A DNA stretch of 64,000 nucleotides from Torymus aiolomorphi (Eukaryota; Arthropoda; Insecta; Hymenoptera; Torymidae): positions 42,684,195-42,748,194 of the forward strand of contig CM070876.1 of assembly GCA_036365515.1 (NCBI GenBank), in the 5' to 3' direction. This document shows positions 34,634 through 43,745 of this stretch, piece after piece; the first letter of the stretch is position 1; every line of letters begins with the position of its first letter. The notes beneath the pieces are model-generated. The model did no database searches, was not told where the DNA came from, and saw only the letters and a program-made list of their open reading frames with translations. The position numbers and the translations under genes were made by a program.

Positions 34634-34637
34634 TTAT

Positions 34638-35048
34638 ATTAATTTTCGTACTTTTTACATAGCATCTAGTAAAAGATAGATAAGATTTTTTAAGTTAACC
34701 AGTTAATAATTAATAATTTTATGTAATAACTAATACCATCCACGAATGTAACATCAATTATATCTTTGATTAATTTTATTTAAATTTATATTTGTGCATA
34801 AGACGATAGCTTAGTCTTTAAATCAAAATTCAAACTATAAAATAACAATTTATATCACTTAATTTATAATTTGAGAAAGTGTAATAAATTTATTTCTTGT
34901 GCTATTTATACTTTTGTACTTAATTGGACGACGATCCCACTACCTATATAAAACCTTAGAGCCATTCTAGAATTTCATTTGTCATATATTACATTCGCCT
35001 GCCGCTCTATATTGAAGACTTTAGTTTATGGCCACTGGGTTCGTAACA
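34638..35048 (+). mobile_element. 5' LTR (partial definition) of gypsy A
   Basis: An LTR should end at CGTAACA (35042-35048), because a primer-binding-like sequence follows within three bases. A TATA box (CCTATATAAAACC) at about 34953 fits transcription start within this LTR. The left end was not found: sequence 34638-34900 is AT-rich without a clear TG start, and no 3' LTR copy is visible after the pol gene to compare with. Confidence 0.45.
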
Positions 35049-35051
35049 TTT

Positions 35052-35069
35052 TGGTGACAGCGGTGGGAT
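35052..35069 (+). promoter_or_regulatory. Primer-binding site of gypsy A
   Basis: TGGTGACAGCGGTGGGAT directly follows the inferred LTR end. It starts with TGG, as the complement of a tRNA 3' CCA requires. The tRNA species cannot be fixed by eye. Confidence 0.55.
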
Positions 35070-35227
35070 TGTCCAAAATAGCATCGGAAATAATAAATAT
35101 TAATTGAAGTAGATATAGTAGCAGGAAGTTAACGACAATAAGCCGGTATATTTTTCGTACAATAGTCTTAAGGTTTGATCGATAGCATTCATAGGTTTAA
35201 GATTAGATTTGCGTTTTAGTTGTAAAA

Positions 35228-35774
35228 ATGTCTGAGAGTAGCGGTAATATTAATTCAACTGTGGTTGCTGGTCCAGGACCAAGTACTCAACCTTCCCACA
35301 TTAATAATAACAACCCCTCGGTCCCTGGCAGAATTGAACCAAGTACTCAACCTCCCCATATTAATGATAACAATCTTTTAGACGCAGGTAGAATTGAACC
35401 AAGTATCGAACAACAAAACCTAGAACCCGCAATGATTTAACTCAAAAGGGTCCCACCGATCGTTCGGTCCTACCGGTGTAATATAGGCCCGCTTTCTCAG
35501 GTCGCGCTCCGGGGTCTCTGCCTTCTCAAGATCAATTCAACTATTGCGAAGTAAATTCTAATAATAACAATAATAATAATAGTTTAAGTAGTCATAAAAA
35601 GACTTCAGAGGTAGTAAAAGTAATTCCTGAATTTAATGGTCGAAATATTTCAGTAAATCAGTTTATCAGGGAATGCAGAGACGCCGAACGTTTTGTAAAT
35701 CCGAAAGATAGAGAATTTTTTGTAAAAGTAGTGAAGTCTAGAGTAACCGGAGACGCGCAGGCTTACTTACAATT
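35228..35774 (+). pseudogene. gag: Ty3/gypsy A gag, N-terminal remnant
   Basis: Starts ATG 35228 (MSESSGNINSTVVAG) with a Pro/Asn-rich head containing two copies of a PSTQPxHINxNN phrase. TAA stops it at 35438-35440. A GC-rich segment (35440-35525) follows, then open gag-like codons, including VIPEFNGRNISVNQF and VTGDAQAYLQFK, the capsid part of a gypsy Gag. At about 35774 the frame runs directly into the protease-RT connector of pol, so the rest of gag (including any zinc knuckle) and the protease are deleted. The GC-rich segment may be foreign. Structural protein remnant, not functional. Confidence 0.7.
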
Positions 35775-38201
35775 CAAGATCGAAGCCGGACCAGGACTTT
35801 ATGCCGGCGGATGTTTAGTTAGAAACCACGATGGAAGAGCCCATATGTTTATAATAAATACCACTACTGAAAATTTGAATATCACTATACCACCTCTCAT
35901 ACTAGAAGGCTATGACTACACTGTTATACCTGTTCGAACCATACAGGCAAGTAGTAATGAGGAAGCAAAAATTGAAAAGGAACACAGAGTAGCCAGAATA
36001 ATACAATGTTTAAATCTAAATGAACTAAACATGGAAGAAAAGAATAGTATAATTAATCTTATAGAACAGTTTCAAAATCAGTCTCATCTTCCTGGGGATA
36101 AATTAAGTAAAACATCGGCGATTGCTCATAAGATACCAACAACTGATGAAATTCAAATCAATGTGAAACAATACTGACAGCAACCTAACCTAAGAGAAGA
36201 GTCACAAAAACAGGTTCGGGAAATGCTAGATAATGACATCATCGAAAAATCTGACTCCCCTTATAATTCTCCTGTTTTAATAGTCCCAAAGAAACCGGAT
36301 GCTCAAGGAAATAGACGATGGCGTCTCGTTATAGACTTCCGAGCATTGAATGGGAAAACAATCGCTTCCGCATATCCCCTCCCTAATATCACAGATATAT
36401 TGGATCAGTTGGGAAGTTCGAAGTATTTTTCAACCTTGGATTTAGCATCGGGATTCACCAGATTCCAATAGACTCTAAGGATGCTCCGAAGACAGCCTTC
36501 TCCACAGCATTTGGACACTATCAATACAAACGAATGCCTATGGGATTGAAGGGAGCTCCGAGTACCTTTCAGTCCCTAATGAATAAAATTTTGAGCGGGT
36601 TACAGGGAATAGAATTATTTGTATATATGGACGATATAGTAATCTATGCGGTTTCAATAGAAGAACATACAATAAAAATGAAAAAATTATTCGGTCGACT
36701 AAAAACTGCTGGGTTAACTTTACAACCCGAGAAATGTCTTTTTCTAAGGAAAGAAGTAACTTACTTAGGGCATATAATCTCAGAGGAGGGAGTTAGACCT
36801 GATCCCATGAAAATCAAGGCCGTTATGAAATTTCCTAGACTTAAATGTGCAAAAAATGTTAAACAATTTTTGGGGTTAGTAGGTTATTATAGACGTTTTA
36901 TTCCAGATTTTTCAAAAATTTCTAAACCATTGACGAATCTATTAAAAAAGGAAATACCCTTTATTTGGGGTGGTAATCAAGAAAATGCGTTTAAAAAATT
37001 AAAACAAATTCTATGTACAGAACCCTTGTTGCGATACCCTGATTTCAGTGAGCCGTTTATATTAACAACTGATGCTTCAGATTTTGCCTTAGGGGCTATT
37101 CTTAGCCAAGGGAAAATAGGAAATGACCCACCAATTGCCTATGCTTCGAGAACTTTAAACGATGCTGAAACAAAATATACAACCACTGAAAAGGAGTTAT
37201 TGGCTGTAGTATTCGCTATTTATCACTTTAGACCTTATTTATTTGGAAGGAAGTTTACTTTAGTAACTGATCACCGCGCTTTAGTTTGGCTTCGCAAATT
37301 AAAAGACCCAATTGCACGAATTGGGCGATGGGAATTCAAATTAGGGGATTACGATTTTGACGTTGAACATAGACCCGGGAGAGTAAACGCAAACGCAGAC
37401 GCATTATCACGAAATCCTGTTTTAACTTTGATAACTGATGAATTAAATTCAAATTACAATGAATTGACAGACTCAGAACATATAATATCAGAAACATTTA
37501 TAGAAAAGGTATTCTTGATTACCGATAAAAAGGAAAACTGTTTGGATCGAGATCTGATAGAACCGGCTCGCGGCCCTCAGGTACCGGAGGAGGGCGTGTA
37601 TCGGCCTGCGGATGTCGAGCCATCAGGATCCTATAAACTAACACGTATGAATGATGAGTTGCATGGTGTAATTGAGCAAGAAATTAATGAAAATAACAAA
37701 TCCAGCTCGCATGATGCCGTCGTGGGGGAGTTTTCTACCCACCCAGGATTTACTCTGGCAGGCACAACAGCGAGGACTGATGAAAGAAAGAAAGAGAGAA
37801 ACAATGAAAATAACAAATCCAGCTCGCATGATGCTGTCGTGGGGGAGTTTTCTACCCACCCAGGATTTACTCTGGCAGACACAACAGCGAGGACTGATGA
37901 CGAGCCAGAGCCTCTGACGGTTCCCTCACGGGACAGCATTGAGCTTCCCACCGGGGGGTATCCCGGGAGTTGTGTCAGAGGTATCTGAAGAGGCGAAGTA
38001 CTCTTGCCAACAGGGGTGAGAACGATCACCTCGAGGTAAGCCGCCTACAGGGAGCCGGTCTCATGGGACAGGGTTTTACTGCCCATCAGGACTACCACAT
38101 TCTGGGAGGCCCGACGAGGGAGTCGCGGCCAGCGACTTCAGTGGACTCAAGAAACCCCGGCGGACGTATTAGTTGAAGCTGGCAAGGGGCCTAATAAACA
38201 A
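35775..38201 (+). pseudogene. pol: Ty3/gypsy A pol: RT and RNase H part
   Basis: The frame continues after the gag-pol deletion with the connector, then RT. Breaks: TGA at 36175-36177, a frameshift near 36465 (after GFTRFQ), TGA at 37986-37988 and TAA at about 38037. RT landmarks are RLVIDFRALNGKT, YFSTLDLASGF, PMGLKGAPSTFQSLMNK and the catalytic LFVYMDDIVIY. RNase H follows: LTTDASDFALGA, TEKELLA, TDHRALVW, ending near NADALSRNP (37405). Beyond it, 37550-38190 is GC-rich, unlike the AT-rich rest. It holds an in-frame 117-bp (39-codon) tandem duplication at 37689-37920 (SSSHDAVVGEFSTHPGFTLA). The C-terminal remainder continues in the same frame into the next entry. Confidence 0.88.
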
Positions 38202-39884
38202 ATGATAGAAGCAAAACAAAATGAGAAAGAGAAAAATGAGAAAGAAACTGAAAAGCAAAATGAGAAAAGGAAAACTGATAACGATGCAAATGAGTCGAGT
38301 AACTCGGAAATCAAGAAAATTACGGATAATGATTTAATAATTATGGAAATTGATAATGAATTTGATGAATTTAGTGGTGGTTTAACAAACAAAGTAATGA
38401 ATAATGAGCCTGACGATTCAAATAAAAACAATTTTGAAGTAAAAAATGATAATGTTAGTCTGACAGAAATGATAATTGATGATAATATATGTTACGATAA
38501 CATTGAGTTAACAAGCAATAATGATTTTAAAGATGACCAAATGAACGATAAAATTGATAATGATGTTGAAACCGAAAATGCGTCTGACGAAAACGATCGA
38601 GGACTCGATGAAATTAAAATAATAAATATGATAATTTGTAATAATAAACCGGTGGAATCAAATTTAACAATTGAAGAAAGATGTTATTTATTTACAATAG
38701 ATCACGTTTTATTTTCGAGAGATCAATTAACTATGAGAAAAGATAATATAGCGCATTTTATATCAATTGATTGCAAAATTTGTTCAGAAGTATGCCGGCA
38801 ATTGGTGGACGAAGGTTACATAAATTTAGAACTTATAAAAAATGAAAATTTAGAAATGGGATATGTAGTGCAAACCGGTTTATCTAATGGGAAATTGGTA
38901 TATTCGATAATAGCAAAAGAACGATACGACGAATTACTAAAAATAGAAAATGTAATAAATGGATTAGAGTCATTACGAAATAGTATGATAGGGGAAAATA
39001 CAAAATCAGTTAGTATTGCTAAAAACGGGGACGGTTTAGAAAAATTAGATTGGTTACCCATCGAACATAACATTCGAGCTCATTGGGATGAGGGAGACCA
39101 ACAAATCACAATTTGTACCGGAGAAGTCATTGAACCTCCAATTGAGGACCGTTCAAAAATTTTATCTGAAGCCCATGACTCCGCCGTAGGAGGGCATAAG
39201 GGCATTTACAAAACTTATAAGCGAGTTTGCGATCAATATTTTTGGCCGGGAATGAAAGAGGATATTATTAATTATGTAAAAACCTCCGAAAATTGTCAGA
39301 GGAAAAAGCTAGTAAGAATAAAAACAAGGCAAGCTATGAAAATTACAACAACCCCTTCGGAGGCTTTTGTGGTATTAGAAATGGACATTGTAGGTCCTTT
39401 GCTGGTGACAAATAATGGTAACAAATACTTACTTACAATGCAATGTAATTTAACAAAATACTCGGACGCAATCCCTCTATCAGATATAACCTCCGAAACA
39501 GTCGCGGTAGCATTCGCTCGCGAATTTATTTGTAGATTCGGTTGCCCTCAAATCATAAAAACGGATCAGGGAAGTAATTTTCAAGCTAAATTATTTAAAA
39601 ATTTTGCAAGAATTTTCAAAATAAGACAATATAAATCAACCGCTTTTAGGCCCGAAACCATGGGGTCATTGGAAAGAAGCCACGCGTCACTAGTAGAATA
39701 TTTAAAAATGTATCAAGATAAGTTTGATTGGGATGAATGGGTGAAATGCGCCATATTTTCATATAATACTTCGACGCACGCTGCACATGAATTTACCCCC
39801 CACGAATTAGTTTTCGGTAGGAGGCTAGACTCCCGTCGGAATTCGAAAATAAAAACCCGGAAAAAACATACGCGACGTACTTAG
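38202..39884 (+). CDS. pol: Gypsy A pol: macro-like domain fused to integrase
   Basis: A 560-codon open segment in the RT frame. The start given is the first ATG after the last stop; in the parent element it was internal to Pol. Residues 1-155 are an Asp/Glu/Lys/Asn-rich linker. Residues 161-306 resemble an OARD1/TARG1-type macro domain. Integrase follows: HHCC-like segment (HDSAVGGHKGIY to SENCQRKK, where the first Cys of the CxxC pair reads Ser), then the core with EMDIVGPL (Asp), IKTDQGSNF (Asp) and GSLERSHASL (Glu). The frame is lost at about 39840-39884 (after RRLDSRR) and the C-terminus continues in another frame. The integrase would insert the cDNA. The role of the added domain is unknown. 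Confidence 0.82.
   Translation: MIEAKQNEKEKNEKETEKQNEKRKTDNDANESSNSEIKKITDNDLIIMEIDNEFDEFSGGLTNKVMNNEPDDSNKNNFEVKNDNVSLTEMIIDDNICYDNIELTSNNDFKDDQMNDKIDNDVETENASDENDRGLDEIKIINMIICNNKPVESNLTIEERCYLFTIDHVLFSRDQLTMRKDNIAHFISIDCKICSEVCRQLVDEGYINLELIKNENLEMGYVVQTGLSNGKLVYSIIAKERYDELLKIENVINGLESLRNSMIGENTKSVSIAKNGDGLEKLDWLPIEHNIRAHWDEGDQQITICTGEVIEPPIEDRSKILSEAHDSAVGGHKGIYKTYKRVCDQYFWPGMKEDIINYVKTSENCQRKKLVRIKTRQAMKITTTPSEAFVVLEMDIVGPLLVTNNGNKYLLTMQCNLTKYSDAIPLSDITSETVAVAFAREFICRFGCPQIIKTDQGSNFQAKLFKNFARIFKIRQYKSTAFRPETMGSLERSHASLVEYLKMYQDKFDWDEWVKCAIFSYNTSTHAAHEFTPHELVFGRRLDSRRNSKIKTRKKHTRRT
38682..39120 (+). other. Macro (ADP-ribose-binding) domain-like region in Pol
   Basis: Seen in the sequence: CYLFTIDHVLFSR, then DNIAHFISIDCKI, then GYVVQTGLSNGKLVYSIIAK, a helix with ENVINGLESLR, then SVSIAKNGDGLEKLDWLPIE and a final strand QQITICTG. 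This order matches the OARD1/TARG1 family of macro domains across its length: the (A)HxIS..C strand, the YYLITKK strand, the helix, the catalytic IGxGLDxLxW loop and the last ITV strand. Differences: the phosphate-binding GAGIA loop is replaced by CSEVC, and the GLD aspartate is Glu. The lysine after the strand (AKER) is kept. Binding or hydrolysis of ADP-ribose is therefore uncertain. Macro assignment is by eye. Confidence 0.7.
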
Positions 39885-40177
39885 ATGAATTAATTTCAAA
39901 ATTAAATCAAACGCAAACAGAAGCCAAGGATCGGTTGCTATTAGCTAAGGAAAAGTCTAAACGATTAAATGACCAAAAATTAAATTCTCAGACATTTCAA
40001 GAAGGAGATGAGGTGTATTTGTTAAAGGAACCCCGACACGATAAAATGGATGAACAATACGCAGGGCGGTACAAAATAATTGAATTATATAACGACGTAA
40101 ATGCTAAAATAGATTTAGGTAACGGACGAACTAAAAATGTGCATGTAAATAAATTAAAACGTGCGTTTCTGAGATAA
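39885..40177 (+). pseudogene. pol: Gypsy A integrase C-terminus, frameshifted
   Basis: After the frame break, codons resume as YATYLDELISKLNQTQTEAKDR and, from 39935, a segment with FQEGDEVYLLKEPR and GRYKIIELYNDVNAKIDLG to TAA at 40175-40177. GDxVYLL...PxxxGPYxI-like wording is the usual gypsy integrase C-terminal (GPY/F-type) module, here with GRYKII. It probably helped target-site or DNA binding. Confidence 0.7.
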
Positions 40178-40537
40178 AACATGTAAAATATTGTGCAAAA
40201 ATTTTTAAATAAAATTAAAAAAAAAATAAATAAATAAAAAGGGTACCAAGGAGAGATAAAAGAGTTGGAGGCATTCACGGCAATAAGAACTTTAAAAGCA
40301 ATTGATTTCTGTAGAATGTCCCAGCGAAATTTTTACGGTCGTATCTCACTGTTCGGAGCGAAGGCAGGGGCTCCATACACCTTTAATTAAAATAAATAAT
40401 TAATTTAATAAAAATACACACATAAATAAAAAAAAATAATTTTTTCATGCCATAAATGATTTAAAATTCCATAAAAAGATACACCCTTAATTAAATAATA
40501 TAATTCCACAACTAATTAAAAATAAATAAATAAATTT
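40178..40537 (+). other. 3' non-coding part of gypsy A, junction to gypsy B
   Basis: AT-rich with one GC-richer patch (GGGTACCAAGGAGAGATAAA to GCAGGGGCTCC, 40242-40372). No LTR repeat of 34638-35048 was found, so gypsy A has lost its 3' LTR or it lies outside recognisable sequence. Gypsy B coding sequence starts at 40538 without its own 5' LTR. Confidence 0.5.
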
Positions 40538-40765
40538 TTGTATATACGCCAAGTTTCACAAAATCAAATTAATAATTTTGTTAAACTTTGCAATTATTGT
40601 AAAAAAGAGGGACACTGGAAGAATGAATGCCAGGTATTGGAAAGAAAAAATAGAGAAAAATTACAACGTGAAGCGGAAAACGCGAACAGCCCCGCGGTGC
40701 AGGGCGCGACCTCGGGGCAATCAGAAAGCGCGCGCCCACACCAATCAAACACAAATCAGAATTAA
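40538..40765 (+). pseudogene. gag: Ty3/gypsy B gag, zinc-knuckle end
   Basis: The frame is open here and reads VKLCNYCKKEGHWKNEC, a CX2CX4HX4C retroviral zinc knuckle used for genomic RNA binding. A Gln/Asn/Ser-rich tail follows, ending in TAA at 40763-40765. Everything N-terminal is missing; the upstream 350 bases are AT-rich non-coding. The pol frame lies -1 relative to it and is open through the overlap, consistent with a -1 frameshift arrangement, but I saw no usable slippery heptamer near the gag end. Confidence 0.75.
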
Positions 40766-41808
40766 AATTTGCGCGAAAGTCCATTTTGTTGAGTATAAAT
40801 AGTAAGTCACCTGTAATAGAAAGGCCATTTGAAAATTATCAGGTATCGCTCAAATTAATGTTAGATATGGGAGCAGGCCCGTCTTTGCTTAAAATTAGTA
40901 AAAAACCCAGTAAAGCCATTGTTTTTGAAAACGAAATTCTTGAACTTAAAGGTATTACTAAGGAATCGATTAACTCGCGCGTGAAAATACCCTTGATTTT
41001 CCGCGATTTAACATTGCATTTCCATTTCGTTCCTGACGATTTTCCTATTGAAGAGGACGGGTTAATTGGCAGCGAAATGTCAAGAAAATACGGGGAAAAA
41101 ATTAATTATGAAGAAAATTTTTTGGAAATCGCTTCTCACGTAATCAGTTTATGGTGAACGAGTAGTGTAGATGTCGCGCGGCCAATAAACAAAGAGAGTG
41201 TAAGTTTAGCACGAGCCGAGCGACATAAGGAAGTAACGCAGGGTACGATGTGGGGGGATGAGCGCAATTCCGGACGCGGGCACGCGAAAAATCCCGTTGC
41301 AACTGCTCGGTCGGACAAATCCAGTGTTGTTTTAGGCGAGTGTAGCACTCGGAACGTTTACAGCGATTTACCTGCTTCGCATGAGAAAGTTATTTCAAAT
41401 GTTTGTCTTTCTTCGCTTAAAAGTATTGCCCCATTTGAGATTTGTACCATGCACGTCTTGGAGAAAATTGATTTAAAAAATAAAATTGATGAAAACAAAA
41501 ATTTGAATTTGAAATTTGAAAAAACTAGTGATTTGGAAAGTAAAAATTGTGAAAGCAAAATTTTGGATTTGAACTTTGAAAAAACTAGTGATTCGGAAAA
41601 TAAAATTGGTAAAAGCAAAAATCTGAATTTGAACCTTGAAGAAGCTGGTCACTTGAAAAATAAAATTTGTAAAAACAAAAATTTGAATTTGAAATTTGAA
41701 AAAACTAGAGAATTGAAAAATGAAATTTGTGAAAATAAAAGCTTAAACTCAAAAATTGATAAAAATAAAGATTGGAAGTTAAGCATTGTGAAACTAAAAA
41801 CCGGTTAG
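40766..41808 (+). pseudogene. pol: Gypsy B protease and Lys/Asn-rich pol segment
   Basis: The protease part carries LKLMLDMGAGPSLLK (active-site D-[TSM]-G-A, here DMGA), then a flap region and EEDGLIGSEMSRKYG, a retropepsin-like GxxILGxD..-type end. TGA at 41155-41157 interrupts the frame, which then continues unchanged to 41808. From about 41460 to 41790 the DNA is a 60-bp tandem repeat (about five units) encoding a 20-residue unit beginning NKNLNLKFEKT. The frame breaks at about 41805. This repetitive insertion between protease and RT is unusual. The protease would cut Gag-Pol; the role of the repeat part is unknown. Confidence 0.75.
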
Positions 41809-42281
41809 TTAAAATAGCTAAAAAGCAAAATTTGAAAACTAAACTTAGTAAAAATAAAAGTTTGAAAGAAAAAGTGAACAGAATTATATTTGGAAATAAT
41901 TTACTTAGAGAGGAAACGTTAAATGATAGCGTACCTCAACAGTATTTGGACTTGTTAAATAAAAATTGGGAAAATAGAGTTAGTGAAGATCTTCTTGTAA
42001 AAAATTTGACTAAATTAGAAAGTAAAGTTAATAAATATATTGTGGTAGAAAATAAGAAAAACTTGGAAATTTTAACTTGTAAAAATAGTATGAGTGTCAG
42101 CACTCAAGGGAGAAGTGTTAGACTGAATATAACAGATTGTAGAGCAAAAATTGCATTGAATAAAAATAGAGGAAAAGTAAATTTTGTTTGTAATAAAATA
42201 AGGACTTTTATGTATATTAAATACAAGCATGAAATTTATAAAAGAACTAGGATTATAAGAAATAGTTTTAGTAAAATATGA
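41772..42281 (+). pseudogene. pol: Gypsy B pol, unknown segment before the Penelope insertion
   Basis: In the next frame, an open Lys/Asn-rich stretch (CETKNRLVKIAKKQN, NRIIFGNNLLREETLND, CRAKIALNKNRGKVNF) continues the pol reading until it runs into the Penelope-like insertion at 42278. The same reading resumes beyond the insertion at 43746, since the 14-bp duplication restores the phase. The protein has no recognised domain; basic and asparagine-rich composition suggests a linker or nucleic acid-binding part. Confidence 0.6.
42264..42277. repeat. Target-site duplication of the Penelope-like element, left copy
   Basis: AGTTTTAGTAAAAT, repeated exactly at 43732-43745. Confidence 0.8.
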
Positions 42282-42391
42282 GTAAAATATCGCACTCCCA
42301 AACTTTTTCTAAGAAGGTAATGAGTTAAGTCGATCTGACGGAGGCGAGGATTAGAAATCAAAAATTCAACGATTTCATTAGAAAAGGCAAC

Positions 42392-42423
42392 GTTTTGTTG
42401 GCTTGGTTTGCCAACCTCTTCAG
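42392..42423 (-). ncRNA. Hammerhead-ribozyme-like core in the Penelope 3' region
   Basis: On the minus strand CTGAAGA (42423-42417) is followed by a 6-bp stem GTTGGC/GCCAAC with a 7-8 nt loop, then AAAAC in place of the core GAAAC. CUGANGA, stem II and GAAA are the hammerhead core, and Penelope-like elements are known to carry hammerhead motifs. The G to A change would be expected to weaken or abolish cleavage. Stems I and III were not confirmed. Confidence 0.4.
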
Positions 42424-42671
42424 GCTACAATTTTTTATTAAACAGAAAAAAAATAATTAATACAATGTAATTAATAGAAACTAAAACACTCACGTGATAC
42501 AATAATTAATGCCTTAAATTATAACGTGTGTTACGTAGTACACATGAAGTCGATGTTAACGCAAAACATGAGATTGGTCAGTATTTATAGTATACACAGT
42601 AAAGGGTTGGTGTCTGTGTTTACAAACAAAATGCAGATACATATGGAAAGAAAAATCAAACGACAACAAAT

Positions 42672-43331
42672 TTAATTTAAAAGTCTCAATAAAGAAAAAT
42701 AAGACGTATTTAAAAATTTAACTTCTTCTTTCTTATTTATGTTATTACTGTTGCACTTAATGTGGATCATTTCTGACAATATACGTTTTTTGTAATTAGC
42801 TTCCTGATCTAGAATTTTAGTATTGTCCCAGTCAAAATCACGGAGAAATTTATTCCTATGTTGTGGAACTACTGATTCTATGTTGTTATTTTTTTGATGT
42901 TCGTTAATTCTGATTTTTATTGTACGTTTAGTTTCTCCTACATATGACGCAGGACACGATTTACAAAAGAACTTATAAACTACGTTGGTCTTATCCCACT
43001 TTTTTGTAGGGTCTTTACCTAATTTTATTACAGAACTTAGACTCTTATTAACAAGAGGCAAAACACGGAAGTTATAAGGTTTGAGAATGGTTACAATTTT
43101 TTCAAAAATGTCATTGAACGGTAATGAAATATGGGATACAAATTCGTTTTGTACAATATTGTCTTTTTGGTTGTTCTCATGTTTAATTTTGTAAAATCTT
43201 TTGTATGCATATTGTTTGATGAATCTCCGAGGGTAATTATTATTTTTGAGTAATGTAGTAACAATATTTAGATTTTTCCTATGAAATTTTTTATTTGATA
43301 ATAAAATTGCTGTCAACAAGGTTGTACACAA
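42672..43331 (-). pseudogene. Penelope-like RT thumb and GIY-YIG endonuclease
   Basis: The segment starts in the RT thumb region (LLSNKKFHRKNLNIVTTLL, NNYPRRFIKQY), then a linker and the nuclease: NVVYKFFCKSCPASYVGET followed by KRTIKIRINEHQK. The VYK...CxxC...YVGxTxRxLxxRxxEH pattern is the Penelope-specific GIY-YIG with its CxxC insertion. HRNKFLRDFDWDNTKIL and RILSEMIHIKCN follow (nuclease end). TAA ends it at 42672. It would nick target DNA for reverse transcription. Coding is intact over this segment but joined to RT only through a frameshift. Confidence 0.88.
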
Positions 43332-43728
43332 TATTGATCTTCTGTTGTGGTGGATGATAGGAATGATAATTAATAAGTCTGCCGGAAGAAGTGGGTTTAT
43401 TATACCAATCTGTGATAATCGTATTATTATGGTGGATTAAAAGAATATCTAGAAAATTGATTTTTTTGTCCTGTTCTAATTCATAAGTAAATTGTAACTT
43501 GTTATAATAGGAATTGAACGTATTTATTACGGTATTGATATGTTTTTTGTCGATACACATAATCGTGTCATCAACGTAGCGGAAATAAAAAAGTGGAAGA
43601 ATATCATGGTTTTCTTTCAAAATTTTTAGACAGTCAGTTTCCAAATCGTCCATCACAATATCTGCAAATAATGGCGATATCGGGGAACCCATAGGTGTAC
43701 CATCAATTTGTCTATAAAATTTGTTATT
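43291..43728 (-). pseudogene. Penelope-like RT, C-terminal part
   Basis: Reading from about 43728: FNNKFYRQIDGTPMGSP, SPLFADIVMDDLE, then FYFRYVDDTIM with the catalytic YVDD, and NFLDILLIHHNN. These are the fingers/palm motifs of Penelope RT, whose closest relatives are telomerase RTs. The first listed ATG is internal. The frame breaks near 43308 (within NIVYNLVD) and continues in the overlapping frame at 43331. The N-terminal half is missing through 5' truncation, so no active enzyme is expected. Confidence 0.85.
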
Positions 43729-43745
43729 GAAAGTTTTAGTAAAAT

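Larger units (their letters stand above)
42278..43731 (-). mobile_element. Penelope-like retroelement, 5'-truncated, inserted in gypsy B
   Basis: The minus-strand element carries the RT end and a GIY-YIG nuclease. It is bounded by the 14-bp direct duplication AGTTTTAGTAAAAT. It is 5' truncated: the first visible codons, just inside 43731, are already in RT. The 3' non-coding part (42278-42671) contains a CTGAAGA...AAAACGTTG stretch like the end regions of other Penelope elements. The host gypsy reading frame is continuous once the insert and one duplication are ignored, so the insertion is younger than gypsy B. Confidence 0.88.

Noticed and set aside
37631..38029. Minus-strand frames opposite gypsy A pol
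   Set aside because: Antisense shadows of the duplicated GC-rich segment.
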